Of a stretch of DNA of 63,858 nucleotides, positions 35,148 to 43,940 are shown in pieces. The notes beneath the pieces were generated by a model. The model saw only the letters and a program-made list of their open reading frames with translations. It ran no database searches and was not told the DNA's origin. Location of the stretch: contig NZ_JADNRM010000019.1 of the NCBI RefSeq assembly GCF_021730445.1, positions 6,989-70,846 of the forward strand, read 5' to 3'. Within the stretch, counting starts at the first letter, position 1; every line of letters begins with the position of its first letter. The DNA is from Phocaeicola faecalis. Lineage in GTDB: Bacteria > Bacteroidota > Bacteroidia > Bacteroidales > Bacteroidaceae. The position numbers were made by a program, and so were the translations under genes.

Positions 35148-35552
35148 ATGAACAACATAACATTTGAACAACTGCCGCAGGCGGTCTCCATGCTGATTGA
35201 AAAGGTGGGGCTGCTCACCGACAAGGTGGAGAAAGTGCTCGGCATGACACCGCAGCAGCATGGCGAGTGCCGCACCCTGCTCACCCTAAATGAAGTCGCG
35301 GCACTTCTCGGCAAATCGGCATCCACCATCTATGCAATGACCTCCGACAAGCGTATTCCATACCACAAGCGGGGCAACAAGCTCTACTTTTTCCAGAATG
35401 AAATAATCGCATGGATTGAACAGGGAGGTACATCGGGAGTAGCCAGCGAGAACGAGATTGAAAGACGGCTTGAGGAACTGCGCAACGGCAAGAAGCGAAA
35501 GCCGGGAGCGTTGACGGACGGCAACAGCCGGATGTCCGCAGTAGCACCATAA
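35148..35552 (+). CDS. Excisionase-like HTH protein of the IME
   Basis: 134 residues: helical N-terminus (LPQAVSMLIEKVGLLTDKVE), HTH LLTLNEVAALLGKSASTIYA and wing KRIPYHKRGNKLYFFQNEII, then a charged tail. Located 14 bp after the integrase and overlapping the next gene by one base, in the usual place of a recombination directionality factor. Confidence 0.75.
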   Translation: MNNITFEQLPQAVSMLIEKVGLLTDKVEKVLGMTPQQHGECRTLLTLNEVAALLGKSASTIYAMTSDKRIPYHKRGNKLYFFQNEIIAWIEQGGTSGVASENEIERRLEELRNGKKRKPGALTDGNSRMSAVAP

Positions 35553-36307
35553 TGTCACAGACCATGAGCAACGAGATACAGACCATACACTACTGCACCA
35601 TACTATCAGCCGGACAGTGGGATTTTCTTTTGGAAGGCAGGTTTTCCCCTCTCAGGCAAAAGTGCCTCTACCGCCTGATGAACGGTGCCGTCAGGACAAG
35701 AACCGCTTATAGAATCAAGGGCATTGATATTGTGCTGGAGGTGGGACAGGTGGCTGCTTCCGATGTGGAACTGGCGGATTTTTTGGACTGCAACCGTAAG
35801 ACGGTCGGCAAGCTCATCGACAGCTTCAACCGCCTCGGTATGCTGACCACCCGAACCAACAACCGCACTTCCGTCCATTCCCTGCATTTTCTCACTGGCT
35901 GGTATGTCGGAGGTGTCCTTGTCACCAATCCCCACTATGTCAGACCCTCGGCTACCGCCAAAGGACAGACGGGCGATGTGCGGACACCTATTTCCGACAG
36001 TCTGCCGTCAGGGGATGAACCGGGAGGCGCAGCCGTTGACTGCCACACAAGAGGGAAGGAAACGGACAGCCTGACGACAGGCGCGGCATCCCTTTCTTCT
36101 TCCCTTCTTTTGTCAGCCAGTTCCAATCCGTCAGCCGATGTGCATGACGGCGACTGCCATAATCCTTCGTCCGATATGTTCATGGCGGACACAGCCGTAA
36201 ATCGGCATATCATAGACAGCGGCGACATGGCATCCGGCGAGAACGGTGCAGGAAGCCACAGCGAGGCACAAGACGGCACGAATGGCGGCGAGACTACTCC
36301 GGCATAG
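35552..36307 (+). CDS. Winged-helix-like DNA-binding protein of the IME
   Basis: 251 residues. The N-terminal 130 look like a replication-initiator or regulator wHTH domain (FSPLRQKCLYRLMNGAVRTR; VELADFLDCNRKTVGKLIDS, FNRLGMLTTRTNNRTSVHSL). The C-terminal half is low complexity (Ser, Gly, Asp), probably disordered. It may control the mobilization region or help replication of the excised circle; no catalytic motif is visible. The start overlaps the previous stop. Confidence 0.6.
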   Translation: MSQTMSNEIQTIHYCTILSAGQWDFLLEGRFSPLRQKCLYRLMNGAVRTRTAYRIKGIDIVLEVGQVAASDVELADFLDCNRKTVGKLIDSFNRLGMLTTRTNNRTSVHSLHFLTGWYVGGVLVTNPHYVRPSATAKGQTGDVRTPISDSLPSGDEPGGAAVDCHTRGKETDSLTTGAASLSSSLLLSASSNPSADVHDGDCHNPSSDMFMADTAVNRHIIDSGDMASGENGAGSHSEAQDGTNGGETTPA

Positions 36308-36390
36308 GCTCGGCAGGTCGGGAAGCGCAGAGCGCGGTTTTGAGCGGTACTCCGTTGTCGTGGGGTGACTGACTGGGCTTGCCCAGATAT

Positions 36391-36432
36391 AGCCCACTAT
36401 AACTACACGCTTCGCTTCCGTAGTTGTGGGCT
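36391..36432. other. oriT-like hairpin upstream of the IME relaxase
   Basis: AGCCCAC (36391-36397) followed by AACTAC pairs with GTAGTT and GTGGGCT (ending 36432), with the loop ACGCTTCGCTTCC. An imperfect inverted repeat just upstream of a MobV relaxase gene is the typical arrangement of oriT in this family. The whole 36308-36665 stretch has no supported gene and holds several GC-rich repeats of CCTGAGAACC/CCCT type. Confidence 0.5.
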
Positions 36433-36665
36433 CTCCCGAGGGGCTGGGCTTTGCCCCGTCCCACTTATGGCTCTGCCCTAAGAACCCGGTCGGAGGCTTT
36501 CAGTCCCCAACACCCCTGACCAAAGAGTGACCCTCTCTTTGGAAACTCCGCTCAGAGGTCTCTACCCCTGAGAACCCCGAGCAGGAAGTGACCCTCTCCC
36601 TGCACCCTCCGATTAAGGCTCCGCCCTAATGACCCTTTCCCTATTGTAAATCTGTAAACATCATC

Positions 36666-38222
36666 ATGCCTATGGCACAGAAGACATCAATCAACATCAA
36701 GCCCTGCAACATCGGAAGCAGCGAGGCGCACAACAGGCGGACAGCGGAATACCTCGCACATATCGGCAAGGAAAAGTTCTATGTCCGCACTGACCTCATG
36801 GCGGCAAACGAGACATGGGTAGCACCTGATTTCGGCGGCACTTCGCTGTCGGAACGCTACAATCAGATAGCCGCGATGGTAAAGGAAAAGACAGGTCGGG
36901 CGATGCAGACCAAAGACCGTGAACGTGTGAACAAGAAGACCGGGAAGGTGACCGTCGTGCGCGGCAGCACTCCGCTCAAAGAGGGTGTCGTGGTAATCAA
37001 GAATGATACCACTTTGGAGCAGTTGCAGCATTTTTGTGAGGTGTGCAAGGAGCGGTGGGGAATCACGGCACTGCAAATCTTCATCCACCGTGACGAGGGG
37101 CATTACGGCACTCCCGGAGATACCGCCACATGGAAACCAAACCTTCACGCCCATATCGTATGGGACTGGATGAACCACGACACCGGGAAATCCTGCAAAC
37201 TGGACGAGAAAGCCATGAGCGATATGCAGACGCTTTTGGCTGAGTGTCTTGACATGGAAAGGGGCAGCTCAAAGGAGCTGACGGGAAAGGAGCATCTTGA
37301 ACGCGCTGACTTCATTCTTGCCAAGCAGAAGCAGGAAGCCGAACAGGTAAAGGCGGAAAAGGAAGTAGCCGAAGCCGACAGGGATGCCGCGATCCGTGAG
37401 ACGGACAATGCCAAATCCGAACATGAAAAACTCCAGATCAGGAACGAGGAGAAGCAGCGGCGCAGCGAGGAACTTGACAGCGAAATCGCCGAAAAGGAGG
37501 AACGTGCGAGAGAGGTTGACAGGGAGAATACGGACAGCATAAAGTCCGGCATCGCCAACCTTTTCGGCAAGGGCAAGTACGCAGCCATCGAGCAGGAGAA
37601 CGAGAGACTGAAAGCCGAGAACGAACATATCAAAGAATCGTTCCCCGATGAAGTCAGGAAAGAGGTGGCGAAGCGGACAAAGGCACTGACCGAGGCGAAG
37701 CGGACGGTCGAACTGGAGCGAGACAGTGCTATGGCAATCGCTGACACTTATGAATCCGAGAGGGACACGGCTCTGCGGCAGCTCCGGGAGCAGAAGACCG
37801 GGGAGCAGCACCGCATTAGCATGGCGGTGAGCCGGGCAACGGCGGAGAAGGACAAGACCATAAGACAGTTGCAAGGTGCGCTGAAATCGAGCCGGGATAT
37901 TCTGAATATCATCGCCGATATTCTCTACAAGGCAAGCGAGGTGTTCAGGCGAGCCATTGAAGCGATTATCCATTTCGCCACGGAACGGCACAAGTCAATC
38001 TTCTCTCCCTCCGAAGCCGCCGACATCAAGAGCGTCATGCAGAGCTACGGCGAAACCATCGAGCAGCGGAAAGCGGTCGGCACATGGCTCTGTGACTATG
38101 CGGAACACCGACAGCCCTTTGATGAAATAAAACATCGCCATACACTCAACGAGGTTGGCGATGTCGCGGAAGGTCGGTATGATTGGAAGATTGATAGAGG
38201 GCGAGGTGGAATCCTAAGATAG
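36666..38222 (+). CDS. MobV-family relaxase (Mob/Pre)
   Basis: 518 residues. The N-terminal relaxase domain (about 1-210) has INIKPCNIGSSEAHNRR, the VVVIKNDTTLEQLQHF strand, then HRDEGHYG and WKPNLHAHIVWDWMNHDTGK, the metal-binding HxDE...HxH signature of MobV. A long coiled coil (about 220-420; repeated KAEKEVAEADRDAAIRETDN-like heptads) follows, then a helical C-terminus. It nicks the IME oriT and allows transfer by the host ICE's channel. The start could also be the second ATG at 36672. It ends 5 bp before the convergent lipoprotein fragment. Confidence 0.9.
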   Translation: MPMAQKTSINIKPCNIGSSEAHNRRTAEYLAHIGKEKFYVRTDLMAANETWVAPDFGGTSLSERYNQIAAMVKEKTGRAMQTKDRERVNKKTGKVTVVRGSTPLKEGVVVIKNDTTLEQLQHFCEVCKERWGITALQIFIHRDEGHYGTPGDTATWKPNLHAHIVWDWMNHDTGKSCKLDEKAMSDMQTLLAECLDMERGSSKELTGKEHLERADFILAKQKQEAEQVKAEKEVAEADRDAAIRETDNAKSEHEKLQIRNEEKQRRSEELDSEIAEKEERAREVDRENTDSIKSGIANLFGKGKYAAIEQENERLKAENEHIKESFPDEVRKEVAKRTKALTEAKRTVELERDSAMAIADTYESERDTALRQLREQKTGEQHRISMAVSRATAEKDKTIRQLQGALKSSRDILNIIADILYKASEVFRRAIEAIIHFATERHKSIFSPSEAADIKSVMQSYGETIEQRKAVGTWLCDYAEHRQPFDEIKHRHTLNEVGDVAEGRYDWKIDRGRGGILR

Positions 38223-38226
38223 ATTT

Positions 38227-38411
38227 TCACTTTTGAGGGTTGAATGTGTCAGATATTTGCTTTGCAACCCTGTTTATTGCTCCTTTTATATCATGCGAAG
38301 CTCCTGCAACCCCAAGAGAGGAATATGCGCCTTTGCATGATGCTACAGGACGCCCTGTATTATAGTCTATAAAATTGACTGTAACAATAGTCTCTTCGGG
38401 TTGCACGTTTA
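38227..38411 (-). pseudogene. C-terminal half of a split lipoprotein gene
   Basis: In the minus frame the last about 60 codons read INVQPEETIVTVNFIDYNTG, RPVASCKGAYSSLGV, DIKGAINRVAKQISDTF. This looks like the C-terminus of a small outer-membrane lipoprotein. The N-terminal half lies at 42709-42999; both halves share AAC GTG (Asn-Val) in frame at the junction, inside the repeat CACGTTTA. Joined, the text runs VKYGVNV then QPEETIV. The frame to the right of 38411 belongs to the insertion. Confidence 0.7.
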
Positions 38412-38878
38412 TACAGGAAGCACAAAACGAGAAAGGAAGAAAAAGAGAGTAATTGATTGATAATGAGAAGTAATTGGCTTTGAATGTCTTTGGTTGCCGA
38501 GTGGGTGAAATGCAGTTTTTAGCGGATAAAAGCAAACATTCCGTTTCTATCCCGTTACCCATTTTAGGCGGAGCAAAACACAGCAGTTGAGTGTCTTTAA
38601 GTGGCTGACTATAACGCTGTTTGTCTTCGGTTTACATTGTTCAAATAAGCAAGTGTTATAACTGTGCTTTATCCTAAAGCACTAAAGCCGAAGGCTTTGC
38701 CCCGCAGGGCAAGAGGAAGAACAGGACGAAGTCCAGTTCCCTCTTGCTTAATTTAGCGAAACTGACAGAGCCGGGAGGCGAGGTTGTTTCAGCCAAATGC
38801 GGAGCAACTTCTGAAGGCGTAAACTTAAAACAAGCCTTCATCCGCTTGCGCCATTCTGCTTAAACACAAAAAGCAGAG

Positions 38879-39223
38879 TTATTCAGGTTCTTTATCCTTA
38901 TCATCCGTTGGGTGCTTCTTGTCAAACTCTTGATAGGTTTGAAAATCCATGTGTTCACGGACAAAGGAGCGAACATCATTTACTCGGTAGTAGGTCTTAT
39001 GACCTATCATAAAGAAAGGAAGTTTTTTACTGGAACGATACCTTTGTAAAGTACGATAAGATACTTTTAGGAGAAAGGCTAAATCTTGATTGTCGAGCAG
39101 TTTCTCGTCAGGGTCAAATACTTCTTTTGTGTTGATGAGTGATTTTAAATCCTGACCAATTTCACTCAATTTCTTGGACAGCTTTTGCATCCATTTTTCA
39201 AAATCTTCGTTATTGATATACAT
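38879..39223 (-). CDS. Helix-turn-helix protein, excisionase-like
   Basis: 114 residues: helical start (FEKWMQKLSKKLSEIGQDLK), HTH NQDLAFLLKVSYRTLQRYRS, wing KKLPFFMIGHKTYYRVNDVR, and an acidic tail (PTDDKDKEPE). Related in layout to the three ICE HTH genes at 6.4-7.3 kb. In the insertion it follows the rteC-like gene, as xis-type genes follow rteC control in CTnDOT-like systems, so it may be the insertion's directionality factor. Confidence 0.7.
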   Translation of the reverse strand: MYINNEDFEKWMQKLSKKLSEIGQDLKSLINTKEVFDPDEKLLDNQDLAFLLKVSYRTLQRYRSSKKLPFFMIGHKTYYRVNDVRSFVREHMDFQTYQEFDKKHPTDDKDKEPE

Positions 39224-39354
39224 TTTGTTTCGTTTTACAGATTAATACTACTTATGTCCAATGCATTGACGGAGCAAAGTTCGGCAGAACGAAGCAACAA
39301 AAATAGGGGAATCTCTATGGACTCCCCTAAAATAGATTTGTAAATTCATGTAAA

Positions 39355-39997
39355 TTAACGATTTACAAAATCATCTTTTTTCATCTTCTTCTTGCGGCTT
39401 TCACGAACGATAAGATTTTTCAGGTAATCTAACGCTTTGGTTAAGTTGTAGGGCTTGCGTTTGAATACTCGTTCTTTTGACTTGTGGGCATCCCCGAACG
39501 TGAAATTGAATGCCTGCTCCAGAGCATGGGCGATATGAATATATGGAGCAGGATTTCCTTCTTCATTAAAGAACTGTCCTGAAAGTTCAAATGAAACAGC
39601 AAATTCTCCCACGCTATCAATCCCCAAGCCTTGCGACTTGGGGACGAAATATACTTTTGAGTTGTAGGGAATAACGTTTTTATTAATAAGCTGATTCGTT
39701 TGTCTAAATGTGAATTTCAGTAAGTCAATTTCAGACTCAAGAAATAAAATCGCCTTTCGCTGATAAGTTTTTTTGAGCCTATTTTTTTTCCAACTCGCAA
39801 AGAGGTGATGTTCCCAGAAAATCAAGCTCAATACGAGTAATACTTAACATCCGAAATATTTCAGAATAGCTTTGTTTAGATTGACTAATAGTCTTTACCA
39901 ACTCCATAAAGTGCGTATAAGCATCTTGCATTTCTTCATTTGTCACTTGTGAAGCATCAGACAATAGCCTGAATAACTTCAAATCTATTTTATTCAT
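39355..39997 (-). pseudogene. rteC: RteC-like regulator, broken by a one-base shift in a poly(A) run
   Basis: The first frame (39997-39779) codes for MNKIDLKLFRLLSDASQVTN onward to ELEKK and a stop. A second frame continues from the run of eight A with NRLKKTYQRKAILFLESEID, the RteC-domain core (FVPKSQGLGIDSVGEFAVSF) and the end NFTFGDAHKSKERVFKRKPY with NLTKALDYLKNLIV. Removing one A gives a 213-residue protein, about the length of RteC. RteC activates excision genes in CTnDOT. Error, mutation or slippage cannot be told apart from this sequence. Confidence 0.72.
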
Positions 39998-40005
39998 AAT
40001 AGACT

Positions 40006-42324
40006 TTATTTGTAACTGCCTTTTATTCCATAATCCGCATCTTGATTATTAAGAGATTTGTTTCCAGAACTATGAGTTTTTCCAAAACTAAAATTCCACG
40101 TAAGAGTAGCAACGATGGTTTGTGAAGCACTACTGAAACTTTCCCGTCTGAAAGGTGCTTGATTATTTTTATTCTCTATCACAGTACGTGAAACATTCTT
40201 GAATGGATTGAACGCTCCTATACCAAAAGAGAAGTTATCGGTATTGTATTGAATGGCTAAATAATGATAATTACCACTCTTAATAACGGTTTCACCATAC
40301 AGCTTCTCATCAAATGGCTGTATCTGAACGATAAACATCCATTTCTTATACATTGCCAAGACATTCGCACTATAATAGAAATTAGAGTATTCATGAGAAT
40401 AATTGTTCCCTTGACTGTTGAAATGATTGTACCCACCTGTAAGCGAAAATTGCAGTATGTTTTTTATCATTCCCACCTTTAGGTTCATTTCTGCATTATA
40501 CTTGTTCCAACTCTTCATATTTTCGGGTATTATCAGGAAAATATTACCTTGTTCTTTGACTGATTCCATGATGGGATTATGCTTGTAATGATGTCGTAGG
40601 TTAGCATTGAATGTAAACAAGCCTTTTTTGTGTTCGTAAAAAAGGTTATTGTTCAGATTGCTGTAAGGCTTTAATAACAAGTTTCCTCTTTCGGCAAGAT
40701 AAGGGTCGAGCCTTATTTCCGTGTCAGTCAACTCAACTAAAGTCGGGTTGGTTTGGCTCATCTCCACATCGTAACGAATAAAAGAATTTTCATTTAATCT
40801 ATATCCCAACATGGCTTTAGGCAAGAAGTTATAATAACTCTTATTAATTGAGATATTAGAAAAATGTACCCGATTAGCCTTTAACCCAAGAGAACAGCTG
40901 AATTTATCTTTACTGTGATTCCATTCTGAAAAAACGGAAGTTTCCATTTGATTCAAATCGGACTTAAAAACTCCATTTTGCTGAACTTCTTGTTTCGTAA
41001 ACGATTGAATATGCTTTGCTCCAAATTTCAAACTGCCATAAGTAAAGCCCTTCTCGTAAATACCTTCTGCTATCAATGAATATTTATCAGATGACAAACC
41101 GAACTGCTCTTTGAAAAGAGTATTGGCATTGTCGTATTCTATATAATTACGACCTGTTTCTACTTTGGCATAACTCCCAACAATGTTGGCATAGACTTTT
41201 TGCTGATTCTTCAAACCACGCTCATAGTATAGGTCTATTGAAGGGGTATTTATTTTCTGACTAACGCCATCAAATATCTGCCCTATCTTTATGCCATTTT
41301 CTATCAAATTACTTTTGAAATCATTATGCGGATGATTTGTCAAAGCATACTTCAACTTTGCATTGAAGAATACCGAATCACTTTGTTGATAGTTATATCC
41401 GAAAGTAACATCATGCATCTGATATGAATAATCTCCACCATCTCCGATTTCATCTCTCTGTATCGGAGTTGAGTTTTCAAACTGATAGCTTCCGGTACGT
41501 GTCCGATTATTGCTATTGAATTTCTGAAAAGCGGTTGTGTAATTTAATGTATATTCCGACTTCCCTTTGTTAAACTTGGCGAAAAGCACATCGCCGCCCG
41601 CAAGAATATTCAAAGAGTTCATCAAGTCCACTCCGATAACACCACCCTTATCGTCCCTTATAACAATAAAATTAACGATTTTAGATGCTGCTCCATATCT
41701 TATTCCTGCGTAATCCAAATATTCAACCCGCCTAATTTGACATGGTTGCAAAGTCTGAATCTCTTCTGAAGTAACATTTACTCCATTGATTTGCAACATG
41801 ACTTTCCCGCCATCGAAGGATGAAATCGTATTCGTCATTGGGTTAATGTTCAATCCTGGAAGCATCATAGTATTCAATAGTTGCATTCCGTTTGCCGAAT
41901 GGTTAAGTTGTAGTTTTGTCGGAAAAACTATTCGCTGATTTATTTTATTGATTGTGGATGAAGCTGAAATAACAATCTCACCAAGCGACAATACACTTTC
42001 ATTTAATAACACGTCTATTTCTGCCGATTCTGAAAGGTTTTGTAACAAGATTTTTTTAGCTTCAAAGCCCATACAAGATACCGACAATACGTAATCATCG
42101 GAAGTGAGGTTTGTAAATACAAATCTTCCAATTGAATCAGCTGTCGTTCCGTTTAGGAATACGGAATCCTGCTTGAATAGAACAACACTGGCGTATTCAA
42201 CAGATTCTTTTGTGTTTTGATTAAGTACTCTTCCTGAAATGCTATTCGATTGTCCCGAAGCATTCAAACTTAGAAATAGGAAAAATACAGTAAGATATAA
42301 TAAATGCTTTTTATTTAAGTCCAT
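40006..42324 (-). CDS. Outer-membrane beta-barrel family protein with carboxypeptidase-like N-domain
   Basis: 772 residues from MDLNKKHLLYLTVFFLFLSL (signal peptide ending NASGQ). Residues about 25-110 are a carboxypeptidase-regulatory-like domain (ISGRVLNQNTKESVEYASVV ... GFEAKKILLQ). A plug-like part follows (about 120-230; GLNINPMTNTISSFDGGKVM, LQINGV, YLDYAGIRYG), then a large barrel of alternating strands (OMP_b-brl_3 type) ending in LTWNFSFGK. It resembles TonB-dependent transporters but lacks a clear TonB box. Substrate unknown. A leader peptide and terminator in front (42437-42545) imply attenuation. It ends 9 bp before the rteC-like gene. Confidence 0.8.
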   Translation of the reverse strand: MDLNKKHLLYLTVFFLFLSLNASGQSNSISGRVLNQNTKESVEYASVVLFKQDSVFLNGTTADSIGRFVFTNLTSDDYVLSVSCMGFEAKKILLQNLSESAEIDVLLNESVLSLGEIVISASSTINKINQRIVFPTKLQLNHSANGMQLLNTMMLPGLNINPMTNTISSFDGGKVMLQINGVNVTSEEIQTLQPCQIRRVEYLDYAGIRYGAASKIVNFIVIRDDKGGVIGVDLMNSLNILAGGDVLFAKFNKGKSEYTLNYTTAFQKFNSNNRTRTGSYQFENSTPIQRDEIGDGGDYSYQMHDVTFGYNYQQSDSVFFNAKLKYALTNHPHNDFKSNLIENGIKIGQIFDGVSQKINTPSIDLYYERGLKNQQKVYANIVGSYAKVETGRNYIEYDNANTLFKEQFGLSSDKYSLIAEGIYEKGFTYGSLKFGAKHIQSFTKQEVQQNGVFKSDLNQMETSVFSEWNHSKDKFSCSLGLKANRVHFSNISINKSYYNFLPKAMLGYRLNENSFIRYDVEMSQTNPTLVELTDTEIRLDPYLAERGNLLLKPYSNLNNNLFYEHKKGLFTFNANLRHHYKHNPIMESVKEQGNIFLIIPENMKSWNKYNAEMNLKVGMIKNILQFSLTGGYNHFNSQGNNYSHEYSNFYYSANVLAMYKKWMFIVQIQPFDEKLYGETVIKSGNYHYLAIQYNTDNFSFGIGAFNPFKNVSRTVIENKNNQAPFRRESFSSASQTIVATLTWNFSFGKTHSSGNKSLNNQDADYGIKGSYK

Positions 42325-42436
42325 ACTTGTTTTCTTATAAATGAATATAGACACAGATATAGCATCTGCATCAAAATCCTGATTAATAAATAATAATAGA
42401 AAATCCGCCCTCAGAAGATTTGAGGGCTATAAGAAA

Positions 42437-42545
42437 ACTGAGAAAACCTTTCTCAGTATAGACTATGCACGGATTCTAAAGGTACGTGCTAATGTACAGC
42501 GTATGCTTGACATGATTTGTTTATACTAAATTTTATGCAAAGATA
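42437..42545 (-). promoter_or_regulatory. Promoter, 16-residue leader peptide and attenuator of the outer-membrane gene
   Basis: On the minus strand a TATCTTTG box (42545-42538) precedes a short ORF at 42513-42463 coding MSSIRCTLARTFRIRA. It is followed by a hairpin ACTGAGAAA/TTTCTCAGT (42457-42437) with TTTCTT after it, and a second hairpin CCCTCA/TGAGGG (42426-42408). An Arg/Thr-rich leader peptide just before a terminator is the layout of translation-dependent attenuation. Confidence 0.6.
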
Positions 42546-42708
42546 GGCTTTTTTTCTGAAAAGTAATATCTTTGTATTGAGTTTTTTTGAAACAATGGAA
42601 AAAGAAAGCAGACCGAAGTCTTTCGTTCGTCTCTAAATCGTTACCCATTGTTTATTCTCCTTTCTTAAAGCCCTGATATTCAGCGGGCAAAAATCCAATT
42701 TTGTACTT

Positions 42709-42999
42709 CACGTTTACGCCATACTTGACTAACAAAAGTTTTTCCTGTTGTGACGGTGTCAACTCGTAGATTCTGGCATCACTTACAAGTTTTAAGTGTG
42801 AGTTCTCCACAGCATCAAAAAGCTGAATCTCGTACTCCATCAACTCTGCCGGAATATGATAGGTGTCGTTATTGATTATAGATGCATACTCATATCGTGA
42901 CAGGTTGACATTCGTTGAAACTGTAGACTTCGATGTAGTGCAAGCCGTAAACAATATTAAGGCAGCAAGTATTGAAAGAAATTTGAATCGATGGTTCAT
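42709..42999 (-). pseudogene. N-terminal half of a split lipoprotein gene
   Basis: The frame starts MNHRFKFLSILAALILFTAC (lipobox FTAC), continues NLSRYEYASIINNDTYHIPA and EYEIQLFDAVENSHLKLVSD, and reaches VKYGVNV at the CACGTTTA repeat. Past that point the frame enters the insertion and adds 18 unrelated residues to a stop at 42652. The C-terminal half is at 38227-38411. It lies 14 bp after the DUF5036-type lipoprotein gene, in one operon. Confidence 0.72.
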
Positions 43000-43013
43000 G
43001 ATTCTGCATCGGA

Positions 43014-43742
43014 TTATTCGAAGTCCAACAATACACGTGTATACACGCTCTCATAGCGGATCAAAAGTCTGACATCCGGCTGATGGCTGGTTAAATACGG
43101 ATAAGTTATCACTATCTGATTTTCTTTTATCTCGAATTCGAGTTCATCAGTTAGGTTATTATATCCATCTGTGAAATAGGCATCTACATTCTTGTCAATA
43201 TGGCAGCCTTTGGAGAACGTGAATGTCGCTCTTTCCTTGCCGTACCCGTCATTTTGATGGGTCCCGGAGAAATGGCTGTCCCATTCGGGAAGCTGTTTGA
43301 CTTCGGGGAAACACTCAGTATAGCTGATTTTTGCTCCGGCTATATCTTTGTCCTTATCGTAAATCCATGAATCAACATAAACGTTGTAGTAGTTGGTGTT
43401 GATAGGAAGTGCCCGGTCTCCGGCAACTGTCTGAACCTTGTTGGCAAGAACAATCTGGTAGAAATTGCCGGGCGTAACCGCAATCTCCTGGGCAAGCTGC
43501 GATAGATTTGGGTTCTGATTGAAACCTCCTTTTCTACCGAGGTCTGCAATTCCACAATCATACGATGTGAAGTTATTGGAAGCATTGATGAAAACATCAG
43601 AGCCGCCAATGGTTGTTTCGCTATCTCCAATCATCATATTCAATGCGATAGCATTAGTCGGCATTTTCGGTTCATCGTCATCACTGCATGAAACAACAGC
43701 GATAGCAAGGAATGAAAATAGTGTGATTAAAAGTTTATTCAT
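43014..43742 (-). CDS. DUF5036-like lipoprotein
   Basis: 242 residues with a lipoprotein signal (LAIAVVSCSDDDEPKMP). The mature part is beta-rich: AIALNMMIGDSETTIGGSDV, FINASNNFTSYDCGIADLGR, then TNYYNVYVDSWIYDKDKDIA. I recall it as the DUF5036 family, whose members accompany the small lipoprotein encoded next. Outer-membrane location is likely; function unknown. A 119-bp rod-like palindrome lies upstream. Confidence 0.72.
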   Translation of the reverse strand: MNKLLITLFSFLAIAVVSCSDDDEPKMPTNAIALNMMIGDSETTIGGSDVFINASNNFTSYDCGIADLGRKGGFNQNPNLSQLAQEIAVTPGNFYQIVLANKVQTVAGDRALPINTNYYNVYVDSWIYDKDKDIAGAKISYTECFPEVKQLPEWDSHFSGTHQNDGYGKERATFTFSKGCHIDKNVDAYFTDGYNNLTDELEFEIKENQIVITYPYLTSHQPDVRLLIRYESVYTRVLLDFE

Positions 43743-43821
43743 TTTTTACTTACTATATTCTCGATTGACTCTATCAAGAGGTTGATTCTATAAGAAAACG
43801 TGAGCCAACTATGCCACGTCT

Positions 43822-43940
43822 TAACTTGAAGGTCGTAGGAAACCATTAGGACAGATGTAACAATAGTGACCCACGCATATGCGAGGGAGTCACTATGCTA
43901 ATCCTTGTCCCATTTGAAAGTGTCCTACGTTTTCAAGTTA
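43822..43940. repeat. Rod-like palindrome upstream of the lipoprotein operon
   Basis: TAACTTGAA (43822-43830) pairs with TTCAAGTTA (43932-43940), CGTAGGA (43834-43840) with TCCTACG (43923-43929), and ATAGTGAC (43863-43870) with GTCACTAT (43889-43896); CGCATATGCG at the tip is itself palindromic. It may be a leader structure of the minus-strand lipoprotein operon, or a DNA element close to the IME right end. The surrounding 43743-44077 has no gene. Confidence 0.55.

Larger units (their letters stand above)
38404..42716. mobile_element. 4.3 kb insertion in the lipoprotein gene, flanked by CACGTTTA
   Basis: CACGTTTA is at 38404-38411 and 42709-42716 in the same orientation, and removing the DNA between restores one lipoprotein reading frame. 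The insert carries an HTH gene, a frameshifted rteC-like gene and an outer-membrane barrel gene with a leader. No recombinase is inside, so it may be a cassette moved in trans or a remnant. An 8-bp repeat fits the common core left by tyrosine recombinases or a target duplication. The stretch 38620-38878 has no gene but holds hairpins, among them GCAAGAGG ... CCTCTTGC. Confidence 0.6.
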
